Origin: an uncultured Gemmatimonadales bacterium
Lineage (GTDB): Bacteria > Gemmatimonadota > Gemmatimonadetes > Palauibacterales > Palauibacteraceae
Assembly: GCA_947259585.1 (NCBI GenBank)
Contig: CAMYMV010000007.1
Span: 136,539-182,483 of the forward strand
Length of the DNA: 45,945 nucleotides
Direction of reading: 5' to 3'
The notes under the pieces are model-generated. The model did no database searches. It was not told the DNA's origin and worked only from the letters and a program-made list of their open reading frames with translations. The position numbers and the translations under genes were made by a program. Each line of letters starts with the position of its first letter. Position 1 is the first letter of the stretch. Of this stretch, positions 1 through 8,221 are shown in pieces.

Positions 1-948
<948 letters not shown>

Positions 949-982
949 GGGGTCCCGCCCATCGCCTCATGTACAGAGGCTC

Positions 983-1306
983 ATGTCTGAGAGGCTGAGA
1001 AGACTCGGCCAGCGAGCGCTCGTCGCGGCGCTTTGGCTGGCCGGAGGATACTACCTCTTCCTGGGCGGCGAGTACTCGTCCCTCGATCTCCGGTCGCTGC
1101 GCCAGGAGCGGCGGACGCTGGGTGCGCGCGTCGACTCTCTGGCGGCAGTCACCGACTCTCTGGAGGTGTGGGCCGACAGCCTGGAATCCGAGCCGAGCGT
1201 GATCGAAAAAGTCGCCCGCGAACGGTACGGATTCATCCGCGATGGCGAGCTCCTATTTCGCTTCATCGAGGTCGATACCGGGGCCGGCCGCCGGGTTGAC
1301 CGGTAG
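983..1306 (+). CDS. ftsB: FtsB/DivIC-family septum formation initiator
   Basis: Small bitopic division protein of 107 residues. A short basic cytoplasmic N-terminus (RLRRLGQR) is followed by one membrane span at about residues 12-30. A predicted coiled coil with Leu/Val heptads runs through about 36-68 (SLRQERRTLGARVDSLAAV). The family C-terminal motif IEKVARERYGFIRDGE lies near residues 73-89. Members form the periplasmic FtsB-FtsL-FtsQ complex that activates septal peptidoglycan synthesis. The position directly after eno matches many other bacteria. The 3' end of this gene overlaps the probable promoter of the downstream tRNA. FtsB and DivIC cannot be told apart at this length, so the symbol is a family-level choice. 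Confidence 0.88.
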   Translation: MSERLRRLGQRALVAALWLAGGYYLFLGGEYSSLDLRSLRQERRTLGARVDSLAAVTDSLEVWADSLESEPSVIEKVARERYGFIRDGELLFRFIEVDTGAGRRVDR

Positions 1307-1324
1307 GCAACCCGCTTCTTAAAT
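1296..1324 (+). promoter_or_regulatory. Probable sigma70-type promoter of the initiator tRNA
   Basis: TTGACC at 1296-1301 and TTAAAT at 1319-1324 are separated by exactly 17 bases. Transcription would start near 1331, six bases before the mature tRNA end. The -35 box lies inside the last codons of the ftsB-like gene. This is inferred from consensus only. Confidence 0.65.
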
Positions 1325-1336
1325 TGCTACTTACAC

Positions 1337-1410
<74 letters not shown>

Positions 1411-1430
1411 TTCGGGTGCGGTGTTCAACT

Positions 1431-1460
1431 GGCCGGAGCCTTCTCCGGCCGCGTTTTTTT
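1431..1460 (+). terminator. Terminator-like hairpin between the two tRNAs
   Basis: A perfect 8-bp stem, GGCCGGAG/CTCCGGCC, with loop CCTT is followed by GCG and seven T (1454-1460). The GCG spacer before the T tract may weaken it. Only ten bases separate the T tract from the next tRNA, which leaves no room for an independent promoter downstream. Confidence 0.75.
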
Positions 1461-1470
1461 GGGGGTTGTG

Positions 1471-1544
1471 GGCAGGGTAGCTCAGCCTGGTAGAGCAAGG
1501 GACTCATAAGCCCTGGGTCGCGGGTTCAAATCCCGCCCCTGCCA
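1471..1544 (+). tRNA. tRNA with anticodon CAU (elongator Met, or Ile2 after lysidine modification)
   Basis: A 74-nt cloverleaf without encoded CCA. The acceptor stem GGCAGGG/CCCTGCC is fully paired, the D-stem is GCTC/GAGC, and the T-arm is GCGGG TTCAAAT CCCGC. The anticodon loop is CTCATAA. The stem AGGGA/GCCCT has an A31:G39 mismatch at the base of the loop, and it lacks the triple G:C signature, so this is not an initiator. Sequence alone does not decide between elongator Met and the TilS-modified Ile2. Confidence 0.93.
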
Positions 1545-1554
1545 TCTGCACGCC

Positions 1555-1590
1555 AAGCCCCGCCGTTCCGCGGCGGGGCTTTCGCTTTGC
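1555..1590 (+). terminator. Intrinsic terminator after the tRNA pair
   Basis: An 11-bp perfect stem AAGCCCCGCCG/CGGCGGGGCTT (1555-1565 with 1571-1581) with loop TTCCG is followed by an interrupted T-rich run (TTTCGCTTT). It ends the tRNA transcript ahead of thiI. Confidence 0.8.
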
Positions 1591-1682
1591 GGCTTTCCTG
1601 TTACGGTGTGTGTGGCTCGATCTCCGCCATGAGAGTCCCGGAGGTATGGCGCATTGGAGGTGGCTCGAATGAGGGTCTCGCA

Positions 1683-3173
1683 GTGACCGAATCGGCCGAA
1701 CCGATCGAGGTTCTCGTCCGGTTCAGCGGGGAGCTGAGCACTAAGGCGAAGCGCACCCGAACTCGATTCGAGGCGCGCCTGGCCAGGAACATCCGGGACG
1801 CCTGCCACTCGCACGGGCTCCGCTGTCGAGTGACCCGCGGTTGGAGCCGCCTGCACGTCTTCTCGCCCGATCCGGGAATCCTCGATCTGTTGAGGCGCGT
1901 CTTCGGGATCAGCTCCTATTCTCTCGTCGAGGGGCGCTGCGACGCCTCGCTGGACCAGATCGTGGGTCTCGGTCGGCGCCTGTACGCCGATGCCGTCAGG
2001 GGACGGCGATACGCCGTACGTGCACGCCGCAGCGGCCAGCACGACTTCAGCTCCTACGACGTTCAGCGCGAGCTGGGCTCCGCGCTCAATCCTGGGGCGA
2101 CCGTCGATCTCACCGACCCCGAGGTCGAGGTTCGCGTCGAGGTGCGGGACCGGGAGGCCTACTTCGTGGGAGAACCCATCCGCGGTGCGGCGGGTCTCCC
2201 GTTGGGGGTGCAGGGGAAGGCCGTCGTGCTGATCTCCGGCGGGTTCGATTCGGCCGTGGCGGCCTGGATGGTCCTCAGACGCGGCGTCGAGGCCGAGTAC
2301 CTGTTCTGCAATCTGGGTGGAGCGGCGTACAAGCGGCTCACGATCGAGGTCGTGAAGGTCCTGGCGGACGCGTGGAGCTACGGCACGCACCCGAAGCTCC
2401 ACGTCGTCGACTTCGCGTCGGTGATGGCCGAGTTTCAGCGAACCGTCAAACCATCCTACTGGCAGGTGACCCTCAAGCGGATGATGTACCTGGCGGCCGC
2501 GGAGGTGGCGGCGGAGGCAGGCGCGGATGCGATCGTAACCGGAGAGTCGATCGGGCAGGTGTCCTCGCAGACGCTCGCGAACCTGAGGGCGATCGATGCG
2601 GTCGCGCCGCTTCCCGTGCTTCGCCCGCTGCTCGGCTTCGACAAGGAGGAGATACTCGATCGAGCCAGGCTGCTCGGTACGTATGAGCTGTCGGCCAGGG
2701 TGAGGGAATACTGCGCCATCGTTCCGGACCGTCCCGTCACGGCGGCGCGCCCGGAGAGGGTGGCTGCCCTGGAGGAGAACATCGACCCGGCTGTCCTGAA
2801 GAAAGCCGCCGCCGATCGGCAGGTGCTCCGGCTTAGAGACCTGGACACCGCGGAGCTTATCGGCTCGCACCTGTTCGTGAGCGAGATCCCCGCCGACGCG
2901 ATCGTGATCGACTCCCGAGATGCCGAGGCCTTCCTCGCATGGCACTGGCCGGGAGCCGAGCACCGGGAGTACGATGAGTTGACGCGGGAGTTCGCAGGAT
3001 TGGCCCGCGATCGCACCTACGTGCTCTATTGCTCCGAAGGGATCCTTACCGCCCACCTCGCCGAGCGCATGCAGTCCAAAGGGTACGAGGCCTACAGCTT
3101 TCAAGGGGGTGTGCGGAGGCTGCGCCGCCACGCGGAATCGGTCATCGCGACGTCGACCGATGAGCCGCGTTGA
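1683..3173 (+). CDS. thiI: tRNA 4-thiouridine synthetase ThiI with C-terminal rhodanese domain
   Basis: A sulfurtransferase that makes s4U8 in tRNA and, in many bacteria, supplies sulfur for the thiamine thiazole. The order is an N-terminal ferredoxin-like/THUMP region, a PP-loop ATP pyrophosphatase domain with SGGFDS at residues 185-190, and a rhodanese-like domain from about residue 385. Cys344 in YCAIVPDRP and the persulfide Cys450 in YCSEGI match the two catalytic cysteines of the E. coli enzyme. I chose GTG 1683 because GAGGG lies seven bases upstream. An in-frame ATG at 1629 would add 18 residues outside the family pattern. The 496 residues are close to the E. coli length. Its likely substrates, tRNAs, are encoded immediately upstream. 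Confidence 0.93.
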   Translation: MTESAEPIEVLVRFSGELSTKAKRTRTRFEARLARNIRDACHSHGLRCRVTRGWSRLHVFSPDPGILDLLRRVFGISSYSLVEGRCDASLDQIVGLGRRLYADAVRGRRYAVRARRSGQHDFSSYDVQRELGSALNPGATVDLTDPEVEVRVEVRDREAYFVGEPIRGAAGLPLGVQGKAVVLISGGFDSAVAAWMVLRRGVEAEYLFCNLGGAAYKRLTIEVVKVLADAWSYGTHPKLHVVDFASVMAEFQRTVKPSYWQVTLKRMMYLAAAEVAAEAGADAIVTGESIGQVSSQTLANLRAIDAVAPLPVLRPLLGFDKEEILDRARLLGTYELSARVREYCAIVPDRPVTAARPERVAALEENIDPAVLKKAAADRQVLRLRDLDTAELIGSHLFVSEIPADAIVIDSRDAEAFLAWHWPGAEHREYDELTREFAGLARDRTYVLYCSEGILTAHLAERMQSKGYEAYSFQGGVRRLRRHAESVIATSTDEPR

Positions 3174-3206
3174 TCCGGAGGCGTCGACCGGCTGGTGGCC
3201 GGTCGC

Positions 3207-3236
3207 TTTGACACTCTCGGCCGAGGGTGTCAAAAT
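3207..3236 (+). promoter_or_regulatory. 28-bp palindrome overlapping a putative leaderless uppS promoter
   Basis: TTTGACACTCTCGG (3207-3220) is followed directly by CCGAGGGTGTCAAA (3221-3234), an inverted repeat with a single mismatch and no spacer. The same bases form a candidate promoter: TTGACA at 3208-3213, 17 bases, then CAAAAT at 3231-3236. The predicted start of transcription falls at about 3243-3245, on the uppS ATG. No Shine-Dalgarno sequence precedes that ATG, which fits a leaderless message. The palindrome may be an operator for a dimeric regulator. No binding protein can be named. Confidence 0.5.
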
Positions 3237-3244
3237 GCGGCGCC

Positions 3245-4006
3245 ATGCCTGACACCGAGCAGACAAAGATCAGAGAGCGCTTACTCGCCGAGACGCTGCA
3301 GGGCGAGGTTCCGACCCACGTGGCCATCATCATGGATGGCAACGGCCGTTGGGCCGAGGCGCGTGGGCTTCCCCGCTGGGAGGGCCACCGGGAAGGAGCC
3401 AAGGCCGTTCGCGAGGCCGTGATCGCCTGTCTCGAGCTGGGTGTGCGCCACCTCACGCTGTACGCCTTCTCGAACGAGAATTGGCTTCGGCCCTCCTCCG
3501 AGATCTCCGCCCTCATGGATCTTCTGGTCGAGTACGCGAACAGCGAGGAGAGCGAGCTCAGGGAGCGTGGCGTCCGCGTAAACGTCTTCGGCGATCTAGA
3601 GCGGCTGTCGCCCGAAGCGCGTGAGGCGGTCAAGCGCTTGGGAGCGGCGACGGGGTCGGGGTCCGTGCTCTCGCTAAACCTGGCCCTCAGCTACGGGTCG
3701 CGTTCGGAGATCGCTCGGGCGGCGCGTCGGCTGGTGGCCGCGGCGCTGGCCGGCCGTCTGAAGCCCGAGGAGGTGGACGCGGAGCGCTTCGAGCAAGAGC
3801 TCTACACGGCCGGGTCGCCCGATCCGGACCTTCTGGTCCGCACATCCGGAGAACAACGCCTCTCGAACTTCCTCCTCTGGCAGGTCGCCTACGCCGAGCT
3901 CCTCGTCACGCCCGTCCTGTGGCCTGACTTCGATCGAGCTCATTTCTTCGAGGCGATCCTTGATTATCAGCGGCGTGAGCGCCGATACGGCCGCGTAGAG
4001 GTTTGA
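3245..4006 (+). CDS. uppS: Undecaprenyl diphosphate synthase
   Basis: A cytosolic cis-prenyltransferase that condenses isopentenyl diphosphates onto farnesyl diphosphate to give the C55 carrier lipid for peptidoglycan and glycans. Family signatures are HVAIIMDGNGRWA (catalytic Asp31 when counted from this start), GHREGAKAV, LTLYAFSNENW with RP, SLNLALSYGSR, and the C-terminal block PDLLVRTSGEQRLSNFLLWQ. The 253-residue length is normal. I prefer ATG 3245 over the in-frame GTG at 3227, which lies inside the palindrome. It heads an envelope cluster with cdsA and rseP. Confidence 0.96.
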   Translation: MPDTEQTKIRERLLAETLQGEVPTHVAIIMDGNGRWAEARGLPRWEGHREGAKAVREAVIACLELGVRHLTLYAFSNENWLRPSSEISALMDLLVEYANSEESELRERGVRVNVFGDLERLSPEAREAVKRLGAATGSGSVLSLNLALSYGSRSEIARAARRLVAAALAGRLKPEEVDAERFEQELYTAGSPDPDLLVRTSGEQRLSNFLLWQVAYAELLVTPVLWPDFDRAHFFEAILDYQRRERRYGRVEV

Positions 4007-4076
4007 GCCCCCACTCCCGGAACGCTGACCACGCCTTCAGATGGATCTTCAAGGCGGCGGGAGGGGAGGCGCGCCC

Positions 4077-4898
4077 GTGAGGAACCTGCGCCGCCGGCTC
4101 GTGGTCGCCGCGGTCGGCATTCCGGCCTCCATTATCGTGGTCTATGCCGGCGGGATATTCCTCGCGCTCGGCCTGGGCTTTCTCGGGGCGGTCGGCTACT
4201 GGGAGTACGCGACGATGATGCGCGAGATCGGACACCGTCCTCTGATGGGCGTCGGTGTTCTGACCGCCGTGGCTCTCCCGCTCTCCGTGCTGGGCCTGGG
4301 ATTCCCGTTGGCGTGGGTGGTGGCCGTGGTCGCCATCGCGATGAGCGCGGCCGTAGCCACGTTCCGCCTGCCGCCCCCCGAGCGTCCACTCTCCAACGCC
4401 GCGGTGACGGTTTTCGGGGCTCTGTACCTCGGCGGCCTCCTGTGCTTCGGGGTGCCTCTTCGGGAATGGTTCCTCCCCGATCGAGTGGAGGGTACGCTAC
4501 TTTTTTTCTATCCGGTCGTCGTCACGTGGTCGACCGACACCGGCGCGTACACCGGCGGTAAGTTGTTTGGGCGCCGACAGATGTCCCCGACCATCAGCCC
4601 CAACAAGACGGTCGAGGGAGGCCTCGCGGGCATCCTGGCCGGGACCGTCGCAGCCGTCCTGTACGGTCTTTGGGTCCTCCCCTCCGCTGGAAGCGCCGGC
4701 CAGGCCCTGCTTTTCGGCCTTCTCATCGCGATACTCGCGATCGTCGGCGATCTGGTGGAATCCGCCCTGAAGCGGGAGTGCGGCCAGAAGGACTCGTCCG
4801 CCCTGCTCCCGGGACACGGGGGCTTTCTCGATCGGCTCGATTCGCTTCTCTGGACCATTCCCGGGGCTTTCCTCTTCTTCACCGCGGTGGGTCTTTGA
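4077..4898 (+). CDS. cdsA: Phosphatidate cytidylyltransferase (CDP-diglyceride synthase)
   Basis: An integral membrane enzyme making CDP-diacylglycerol from phosphatidate and CTP, the branch point for phospholipid synthesis. Several hydrophobic spans cover most of its 273 residues. The C-terminus contains the full CDS signature: SALKRECGQKDSS, then LLPGHGGFLDRLDS. WSTDTGAYTGG and SPNKTVEGG are also typical. GTG 4077 is chosen because a purine-rich GGGAGGGGAGG ends seven bases upstream. An upstream ATG at 4041 would read through that site and add a Gly-rich tail. It sits between uppS and rseP as in many bacteria, but dxr, which often separates cdsA from rseP, is missing. Confidence 0.95.
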   Translation: MRNLRRRLVVAAVGIPASIIVVYAGGIFLALGLGFLGAVGYWEYATMMREIGHRPLMGVGVLTAVALPLSVLGLGFPLAWVVAVVAIAMSAAVATFRLPPPERPLSNAAVTVFGALYLGGLLCFGVPLREWFLPDRVEGTLLFFYPVVVTWSTDTGAYTGGKLFGRRQMSPTISPNKTVEGGLAGILAGTVAAVLYGLWVLPSAGSAGQALLFGLLIAILAIVGDLVESALKRECGQKDSSALLPGHGGFLDRLDSLLWTIPGAFLFFTAVGL

Positions 4899-5049
4899 GG
4901 AGGCCCGTGGAGCGACGTGGGACGGGCGTTCCCCGGGCACCGATCCTGCAATCAGTCTCGCCCGCCCGGTCGCGAGCGACGGCCGCCGCCCGCGATGGGG
5001 CGGGCCCTCTATCGGAACTGAAAACCGCCACCTGGGGTGAAAGCTGCTC
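4899..5049. other. Intergenic region cdsA-rseP with no gene
   Basis: 151 bases. I looked for a remnant of dxr, which commonly occupies this slot, and saw none in any frame. The segment is GC-rich and ends with GGGGTGA, a plausible ribosome binding site for rseP. No convincing terminator or promoter is visible. Confidence 0.5.
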
Positions 5050-6141
5050 ATGGATGCAATGGTGACTGTTCTGGCCACCGTCGTCGTGCTCGGTGTGCTG
5101 ATCTTCGTGCACGAGCTCGGCCACTTCCTCGCGGCCAAGGCCGTCGATATCGAGGTGCAGCGCTTTTCGTTGGGGCTCGGGCCGAAGATGTTCGGTTTCC
5201 GGAAGGGCGAAACGGAGTACGTGATCTCCTGGTTCCCTCTGGGTGGCTACGTGAAGATGGCGGGAATGGCGGAGGAAGAAGGGATCGGCATGCTGGAGGG
5301 CGGCGCGGCCGGAGGCCGGGAGCCCTCACCTCGCGATTTCGACGCGAAGTCACTGCCGGCGCGCACGCTCGTGATCTCGGCCGGCGTCCTCATGAACCTT
5401 CTCTTCGCCATTGCGGCCTTTATCGTCGTCGCCAAGGCGCAGGGGGTCCAGCTGGCGCTGATCGGCGAGGTCCAGGAGGACTCGCCGGCGGCTGAAGCCG
5501 GCTTCCAGGCCGGTGACCACATCGTGAGCGTGGAGGGCCAGCGAGTCAGGGCCTTCGAAGAGCTCGCGCTGTTGGTGCAGCAGAGACCCGAGGAGTCGAT
5601 CCGCGTCGGGGTCGAACGGGACCGAGAGCGCCTGAGCCTCACCGTCGTTCCACGACGGGTCAGCGTCTATAGCGACGTGATCCGCGACACCGTCGCCATC
5701 GGTCAGATCGGGGTCACCTCCGATCCCGAAGGCGGCTATCGCACGCTCAGCTGGGCCGAAGCGATACCCGAGGGCTCTTTCAGGAGCTGGTACTGGGTAA
5801 GGACGACGCTGGAGTTTCTGGGCCAGCTCGTGAGTGGCCAGAGTAGCGCGAAGGAGGTAGGCGGCCCGATCCTGATCGGTCAGCTGTCCGGGCGGGCAGC
5901 GCGCGCCGGCATCTGGGCGTTGCTCTCCTTCATGGGGATCATCAGCGTCAACCTCGCCATTCTGAATCTGCTACCGGTTCCGGTCCTGGACGGCGGTCAT
6001 CTGACCTTCCTGGCCTTCGAGGCGGTTCGAGGGAAGGCCCTCAGCGTGGAGCAGCGGATCCGGCTCACTCAGGTGGGACTCGTCCTCATCGTGGGGCTGA
6101 TGGTCTGGGTGATCACCAACGACGTCTTGAGGCTGCTCTAG
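5050..6141 (+). CDS. rseP: RseP-family site-2 zinc metalloprotease
   Basis: An intramembrane protease that, in characterised members, cleaves anti-sigma factors or signal peptide remnants. The 363-residue protein has the zinc motif HELGH at residues 21-25 in the first membrane span. The RIP-family segment GYVKMAG follows, then one PDZ domain at about residues 135-200 (LIGEVQEDSPAAEAGFQAGD), and the C-terminal third-ligand segment NLLPVPVLDGGHL. A single PDZ distinguishes it from the two-PDZ E. coli RseP. No anti-sigma or sigma gene is nearby, so the substrate is unknown. Its stop lies 21 bases from the convergent metallo-hydrolase gene. Confidence 0.94.
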   Translation: MDAMVTVLATVVVLGVLIFVHELGHFLAAKAVDIEVQRFSLGLGPKMFGFRKGETEYVISWFPLGGYVKMAGMAEEEGIGMLEGGAAGGREPSPRDFDAKSLPARTLVISAGVLMNLLFAIAAFIVVAKAQGVQLALIGEVQEDSPAAEAGFQAGDHIVSVEGQRVRAFEELALLVQQRPEESIRVGVERDRERLSLTVVPRRVSVYSDVIRDTVAIGQIGVTSDPEGGYRTLSWAEAIPEGSFRSWYWVRTTLEFLGQLVSGQSSAKEVGGPILIGQLSGRAARAGIWALLSFMGIISVNLAILNLLPVPVLDGGHLTFLAFEAVRGKALSVEQRIRLTQVGLVLIVGLMVWVITNDVLRLL

Positions 6142-6162
6142 CGTGACTTCTGAGACGGTACA

Positions 6163-7008
6163 CTAGGTTCGTCCGCTCCCGCCGGCGAACAGGTGGAGTT
6201 GTTCCCCATCCATGACGCGCGACCGTAGCGCCGCGACGTCGTAGAGGGGCGTCGGACGCTCCTGTGTCGCCACATCGATCAAACCCCTGTAATCCATTCC
6301 GGACAGCGCCTCCGCGACCGTGCGCAGCGCGAGTGGCCCGTCGTTGCATTCCTCGCTCATGTGCGCCAGCAGAACGCCGCCCAGCTCGGGGTGGTGAAGC
6401 TCCGCTGCCAGCTCGGCCGCCATCCGGTTGGAGAGGTGTCCCCGGCTTCCGCCGATGCGCTCCTTGACCGACCACGGGTACGGGCCGTCACGAAGCAGGA
6501 GGTCGTCGTGATTCGCCTCGAGGACGAGAAAATGACAAGCGCGGAGCGCGTTTCGCACCGGACCGGTGGGCCGGCCGAGGTCGGTGGCGACGCCGATCTT
6601 GAGGCCGGATTCCGAATCCGTCAGCGTGACCGCGAGCGGATCCGCCGCATCGTGGCTGGTGAGAAACGCGTGCACCTCCACCCCTCCGATCCGAAAGGTG
6701 GCTTCGCGCTCGAAGACTCGAACCTCTTCCTCGCCCGAGAGCAGGCTCCGGCAAGCGGTGGCCGTGCGGCGGCTCATGTAGAGGGGCCAACCCCAGCGAC
6801 GGGCCGCCACGCCGATGCCGCTCGTGTGATCGCGGTGCTCGTGAGTGACGATGATGGCGGCCACGCTCGCGGGCTCGATCTCGAGCGCCGCGAGTCGCCG
6901 CTGGATCTGGCGCCCGCTGAGGCCCGCATCGACAAGAAGACGAGTGCTCCCGGCCTCTATCAGGAGCGAGTTCCCGCGGCTTCCGCTTCCCAGCGCGGCT
7001 ACGCGCAT
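6163..7008 (-). CDS. Metallo-beta-lactamase-fold hydrolase, YycJ/WalJ-like
   Basis: A 281-residue protein beginning MRVAALGSGSRGNSLLIEAG, the N-terminal pattern of the YycJ/WalJ branch of the MBL superfamily. The metal motif THEHRDH spans residues 55-61 (H56, H58, D60, H61). SHDAADPLAVT, ATDLGRPT, LEANHD and GHLSNRMAAELAAEL supply further conserved ligands and segments. Related proteins are nuclease-like and are linked to the WalKR cell-wall regulon in Firmicutes. No WalK/WalR pair adjoins this gene. The ATG at 7008 lies ten bases after the stop of the GlmU-like gene, so it is probably the last gene of the manC operon. The biochemical substrate cannot be told. Confidence 0.85.
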   Translation of the reverse strand: MRVAALGSGSRGNSLLIEAGSTRLLVDAGLSGRQIQRRLAALEIEPASVAAIIVTHEHRDHTSGIGVAARRWGWPLYMSRRTATACRSLLSGEEEVRVFEREATFRIGGVEVHAFLTSHDAADPLAVTLTDSESGLKIGVATDLGRPTGPVRNALRACHFLVLEANHDDLLLRDGPYPWSVKERIGGSRGHLSNRMAAELAAELHHPELGGVLLAHMSEECNDGPLALRTVAEALSGMDYRGLIDVATQERPTPLYDVAALRSRVMDGEQLHLFAGGSGRT

Positions 7009-7018
7009 GTCCGGCGGC

Positions 7019-8221
7019 TCACCGGCGCGCGGCCGTAGCCCTCTCCCACACCTCGGAGAGCCACGCCCGCTCCTCGTCACCGAACCGAACGCCGCGCCGG
7101 CCCGCCGACACCTCGGCGGTCCGCAGGAACCCGTCTTTCCGGTGCACGGTCTCCGGCCCGCCCCAACTGAACGGAGGCACCCACTTTTCCGGCAGACGCG
7201 AGAGCACGTTCGCGCCACAACCGATCACGCCTCCCGTCGGGATCAGCGTTCCGATGGCCGTCTTGACGTGGTCTCCGATCAGGCAGCCGAACTTCATCAA
7301 CCCAGTGTCGACCTCACCGGCCGGGCCCGCGAGTCGGACGGTTCCGTACGTGTTCTTGAGGTCGCTGTTGGTGGTGAGTGCCCCGAGGTTGACCCAACGT
7401 CCCAGGTAGGCGTGTCCGAGAAACCCATCGTGTGCTTTGTTCGCGTACCCGAGGACGACCGACTCTTCGATCTCGCCCCGCACGTAGCTGAGCGGGCCCG
7501 CCGAGAGTCGGGATATGGACCCGCCAAGGAGCCGGCTCGACGGGCCGGCGTAGAGAGGTCCGGCGAGGCGTGTTCCGGCGAGTACCTCGACCTCTCGGTC
7601 GAGGCAGATCGGCCCATCCCGGAGATCGAACAGCACGCCGGGCTCGATACGTACGTCCGGCGCCAACTGCAGCGGAGCGTCTCCGAGCCGCTCCCACCCA
7701 CCGGACGTCGATGCCTCGGGAACGCCCGGGAGCCCGGTTTCCAGATCCGCGGCCGTGCGGTCCGCCGAGCGCTCTACCAGCTCCCATACGTGCTGGAGGA
7801 CACCTCCCTCGACGACGAGCCGGGCTCCCCCGAGCGGCGTTGGATCGGCGAACCAGTCGTCTCCCGGACCCTTCGAGCCGGATGGCAGATAGGCGCCGAC
7901 GATCTCGCCCTCCATTTCCAACGCGGCCGGACCATCCGGGACGTCGAACCTGGCGGCGGGATCGGGCACGGCACGACAGCAGAGGAAGAGACGGTCCTCG
8001 TCATCCCCCAGAGCCTCTGCTCCGAGGACGGGCGGGGCGCCGTCTTCGGAGAACGAGCCGAGCCAGGAGCGCGTGAGGGTTCCGCTCGCGGCGGTTCCGG
8101 TGAACCTTTCGAGTCGCCCCCGGAGCGAATCGGTGCCGAACCATAGCTCCGCACACGGCCGGCTCAGCGCGTACGGTCGCCAATCGCCGGCCCGGCGGTC
8201 ATCGAAGACGTACAGCTTCAC
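7019..8221 (-). CDS. GlmU-like sugar nucleotidyltransferase/acyltransferase
   Basis: A 400-residue protein. The N-terminal part (KLYVFDDRRAGDWRPYALSRP, CAELWFG) is a divergent nucleotidyltransferase-like domain, and the C-terminal half shows left-handed beta-helix hexapeptide character. Its segment GYANKAHDGFLGHAYLG, then RWVNLGALTTNSDLKNTYG and GCLIGDHVKTAIGTLI, closely matches the alternative bacterial GlmU group seen in Bacteroidetes-like genomes. It may make UDP-GlcNAc, but the classical GlmU pyrophosphorylase Gly-rich start is absent, so the substrate is uncertain. GTG 8221 overlaps the manC stop (GTGA), which suggests translational coupling and a shared role in nucleotide-sugar supply. 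Confidence 0.8.
   Translation of the reverse strand: MKLYVFDDRRAGDWRPYALSRPCAELWFGTDSLRGRLERFTGTAASGTLTRSWLGSFSEDGAPPVLGAEALGDDEDRLFLCCRAVPDPAARFDVPDGPAALEMEGEIVGAYLPSGSKGPGDDWFADPTPLGGARLVVEGGVLQHVWELVERSADRTAADLETGLPGVPEASTSGGWERLGDAPLQLAPDVRIEPGVLFDLRDGPICLDREVEVLAGTRLAGPLYAGPSSRLLGGSISRLSAGPLSYVRGEIEESVVLGYANKAHDGFLGHAYLGRWVNLGALTTNSDLKNTYGTVRLAGPAGEVDTGLMKFGCLIGDHVKTAIGTLIPTGGVIGCGANVLSRLPEKWVPPFSWGGPETVHRKDGFLRTAEVSAGRRGVRFGDEERAWLSEVWERATAARR

Noticed and set aside
3207..3234. CIRCE heat-shock operator
   Set aside because: The palindrome resembles CIRCE in part (ACTC and GxGT arms) but lacks the nine-base spacer and the TTAGCACTC consensus, and uppS is not a chaperone gene.
1482..3266. 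Long minus-strand open frame opposite thiI (594 codons)
   Set aside because: It overlaps a tRNA and a complete thiI. Its translation is low-complexity Arg/Gly/His-rich with no recognisable domain, as expected of antisense frames in GC-rich DNA.
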